Source: Bradyrhizobium canariense
GTDB lineage: Bacteria > Pseudomonadota > Alphaproteobacteria > Rhizobiales > Xanthobacteraceae
NCBI RefSeq assembly: GCF_900105125.1
Contig: NZ_LT629750.1
Coordinates: 5,049,001 to 5,113,000, forward strand
DNA length: 64,000 bases
Direction: 5' to 3'
In this document: one piece after another, positions 63,125 to 64,000 of the stretch
How positions within the stretch are numbered: position 1 is the first letter of the stretch
Layout: the number at the start of each line of letters is the position of its first letter
Position numbers and translations under genes: made by a program
Notes under the pieces: generated by a model
What the model was told of the DNA's origin: nothing
Seen by the model: only the letters and a program-made list of their open reading frames with translations
Database searches by the model: none

Positions 63125-64000
63125 ATGGCAGAGACGGCCGATGATCTGAGCGCACCGCTCGGACAGGAAACTGCGCGCCACAAGCGCCGATACCGCCTGC
63201 CGTTTACGGGATTTCAGGCGCTTGCCGTGTTGCTCGGCCTGTTTCTGGTGACTTTCGCGGGCTTTGCCATCTTCAATGACAATCCGCTGGGCGGCGAGCC
63301 GATCGTGCGCATTGCCCTGCCGAACGCGCCTCCGGATGCAAAGCCCGCGCTTCCGGCTGCTTCCGAGCCGGCTGCGAAATCCGCGCCCAAGCAGGCGGCG
63401 ACGGGCGAGCAAAAGACCGTCACCATCATCGACGGCTCGAGCGGCGCCCGCCACGACGTCACGATATCAGGCGATGGCGCCGACAGCAGCCCGGCTGACG
63501 CGCCGCCGGCGATGATGACCGGGATCGATCCGCGGCTGCTGGAGAAATCCCGCTACGGCATGATCCCGGTGGTTTCCGATGGTCTGAAACCTTTCACGGT
63601 CTACGCTGCCGACGCCGATCGCGTCAAAGCGGCCAAGATGCCTGTCGTCGCCATCGTTGTCGGTGGCCTAGGCGTGGGCGCGGCCAAAACGCTGGACGCC
63701 ATCCTGAAGCTGCCGCCCGCGGTAACGCTGGCATTCACGCCCTATGGCTCGGATCCCTCCAAGCTGGCCGAACGGGCGCGCGCGCAGCGTCACGAGATCC
63801 TGCTGCAGATTCCGATGGAGCCGTTCGATTATCCAGACAATGATCCCGGCCCGCAGACCCTGCTCACGACGCTCGGCCCCGAGCAGAATATCGACCGGCT
63901 ATATTGGCACCTCAGCCGATTCCAGGGCTATGCCGGCATCGCCAATTTCATGGGCGGCAAGTTCGTCGTCACCGATGCGATGATGCAGCCTGTTATCCGC
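63125..64000 (+). CDS. divergent polysaccharide deacetylase-family protein (cut by right edge)
   Basis: An open frame from ATG 63125 runs 292 codons to the window edge without a stop. It has one N-terminal membrane anchor (FQALAVLLGLFLVTFAGFAI, about 31-50), a Pro/Ala-rich linker, and a deacetylase-like core: MPVVAIVVGGLGVGAAKTLD, LPPAVTLAFTPYGSDPSKLA, HEILLQIPMEPFDYPDNDPG and NFMGGKFVVTD. This is the DUF610/divergent polysaccharide deacetylase group that follows ctpA in Rhizobiales. The true end is outside. Confidence 0.88.
   Translation, partial: MAETADDLSAPLGQETARHKRRYRLPFTGFQALAVLLGLFLVTFAGFAIFNDNPLGGEPIVRIALPNAPPDAKPALPAASEPAAKSAPKQAATGEQKTVTIIDGSSGARHDVTISGDGADSSPADAPPAMMTGIDPRLLEKSRYGMIPVVSDGLKPFTVYAADADRVKAAKMPVVAIVVGGLGVGAAKTLDAILKLPPAVTLAFTPYGSDPSKLAERARAQRHEILLQIPMEPFDYPDNDPGPQTLLTTLGPEQNIDRLYWHLSRFQGYAGIANFMGGKFVVTDAMMQPVIR

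Overview
The window looks like the chromosome of a Bradyrhizobium-type alphaproteobacterium. The right third has the Rhizobiales housekeeping order rplU-rpmA ... obgE-proB-proA-nadD-rsfS-rlmH-envC-ctpA-divergent polysaccharide deacetylase, with strong G+C codon bias (44 of 60 bases G+C at 57061-57120) and short palindromic intergenic repeats of the kind common in that genus. The middle is clearly more AT-rich (23 of 60 at 29041-29100), which suggests acquired DNA.

Layout. 1-4.9 kb: a leftward operon with an enolase-superfamily enzyme, a nitrate/taurine-type ABC transporter and an alpha/beta hydrolase cut by the window edge. It is divergent from a GntR/FCD regulator, with a perfect GntR-like palindrome between them. 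5-11.7 kb: AraC regulator and EamA exporter, MFS transporter, small conserved protein, LysR regulator and two SDRs. 11.8-19.1 kb: a leftward catabolic operon (alpha/beta hydrolase, HCCA-isomerase-like protein, two SDRs, PaaI thioesterase, MFS, class II aldolase) with a divergent AraC regulator. It is flanked by two partial copies of the 3' end of a tRNA-Ser gene.

19.1-48.1 kb: an island bounded on the right by an intact tRNA-Ser(CGA) and on the left by a 17-bp direct repeat of that tRNA's 3' end. It carries the named coenzyme F420 pathway genes (cofC, bifunctional fbiC, cofD, cofE), an NADPH:F420 oxidoreductase (npdG) and a luciferase-like F420 enzyme. Interleaved with these are a cyclic-ureide hydrolase (allantoinase/dihydropyrimidinase type), an M20 carbamoylase, a class III aminotransferase, a base deaminase, an IPNS-type Fe(II)/2-oxoglutarate dioxygenase, an ACMSD/isoorotate-decarboxylase-type amidohydrolase, an aspartase, an SDR, a GlcG-like protein, a BMP-type nucleoside ABC transporter and an outer-membrane channel. 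My main inference is that this is a self-contained F420-dependent catabolic system for a nucleobase or related cyclic ureide. The best-fitting model is reductive pyrimidine degradation, with a thymine-7-hydroxylase/isoorotate-decarboxylase branch feeding uracil. Its left border holds decayed genes (a cydB remnant and a truncated AraC gene), and I see no integrase.

48.2-64 kb: core genome with a dehalogenase-like hydrolase, a ROK-type protein whose halves appear circularly permuted, ribosomal proteins L21 and L27, an acetyltransferase, an EamA transporter, a MaoC hydratase, and the obgE-to-ctpA block ending in a gene cut by the right edge.
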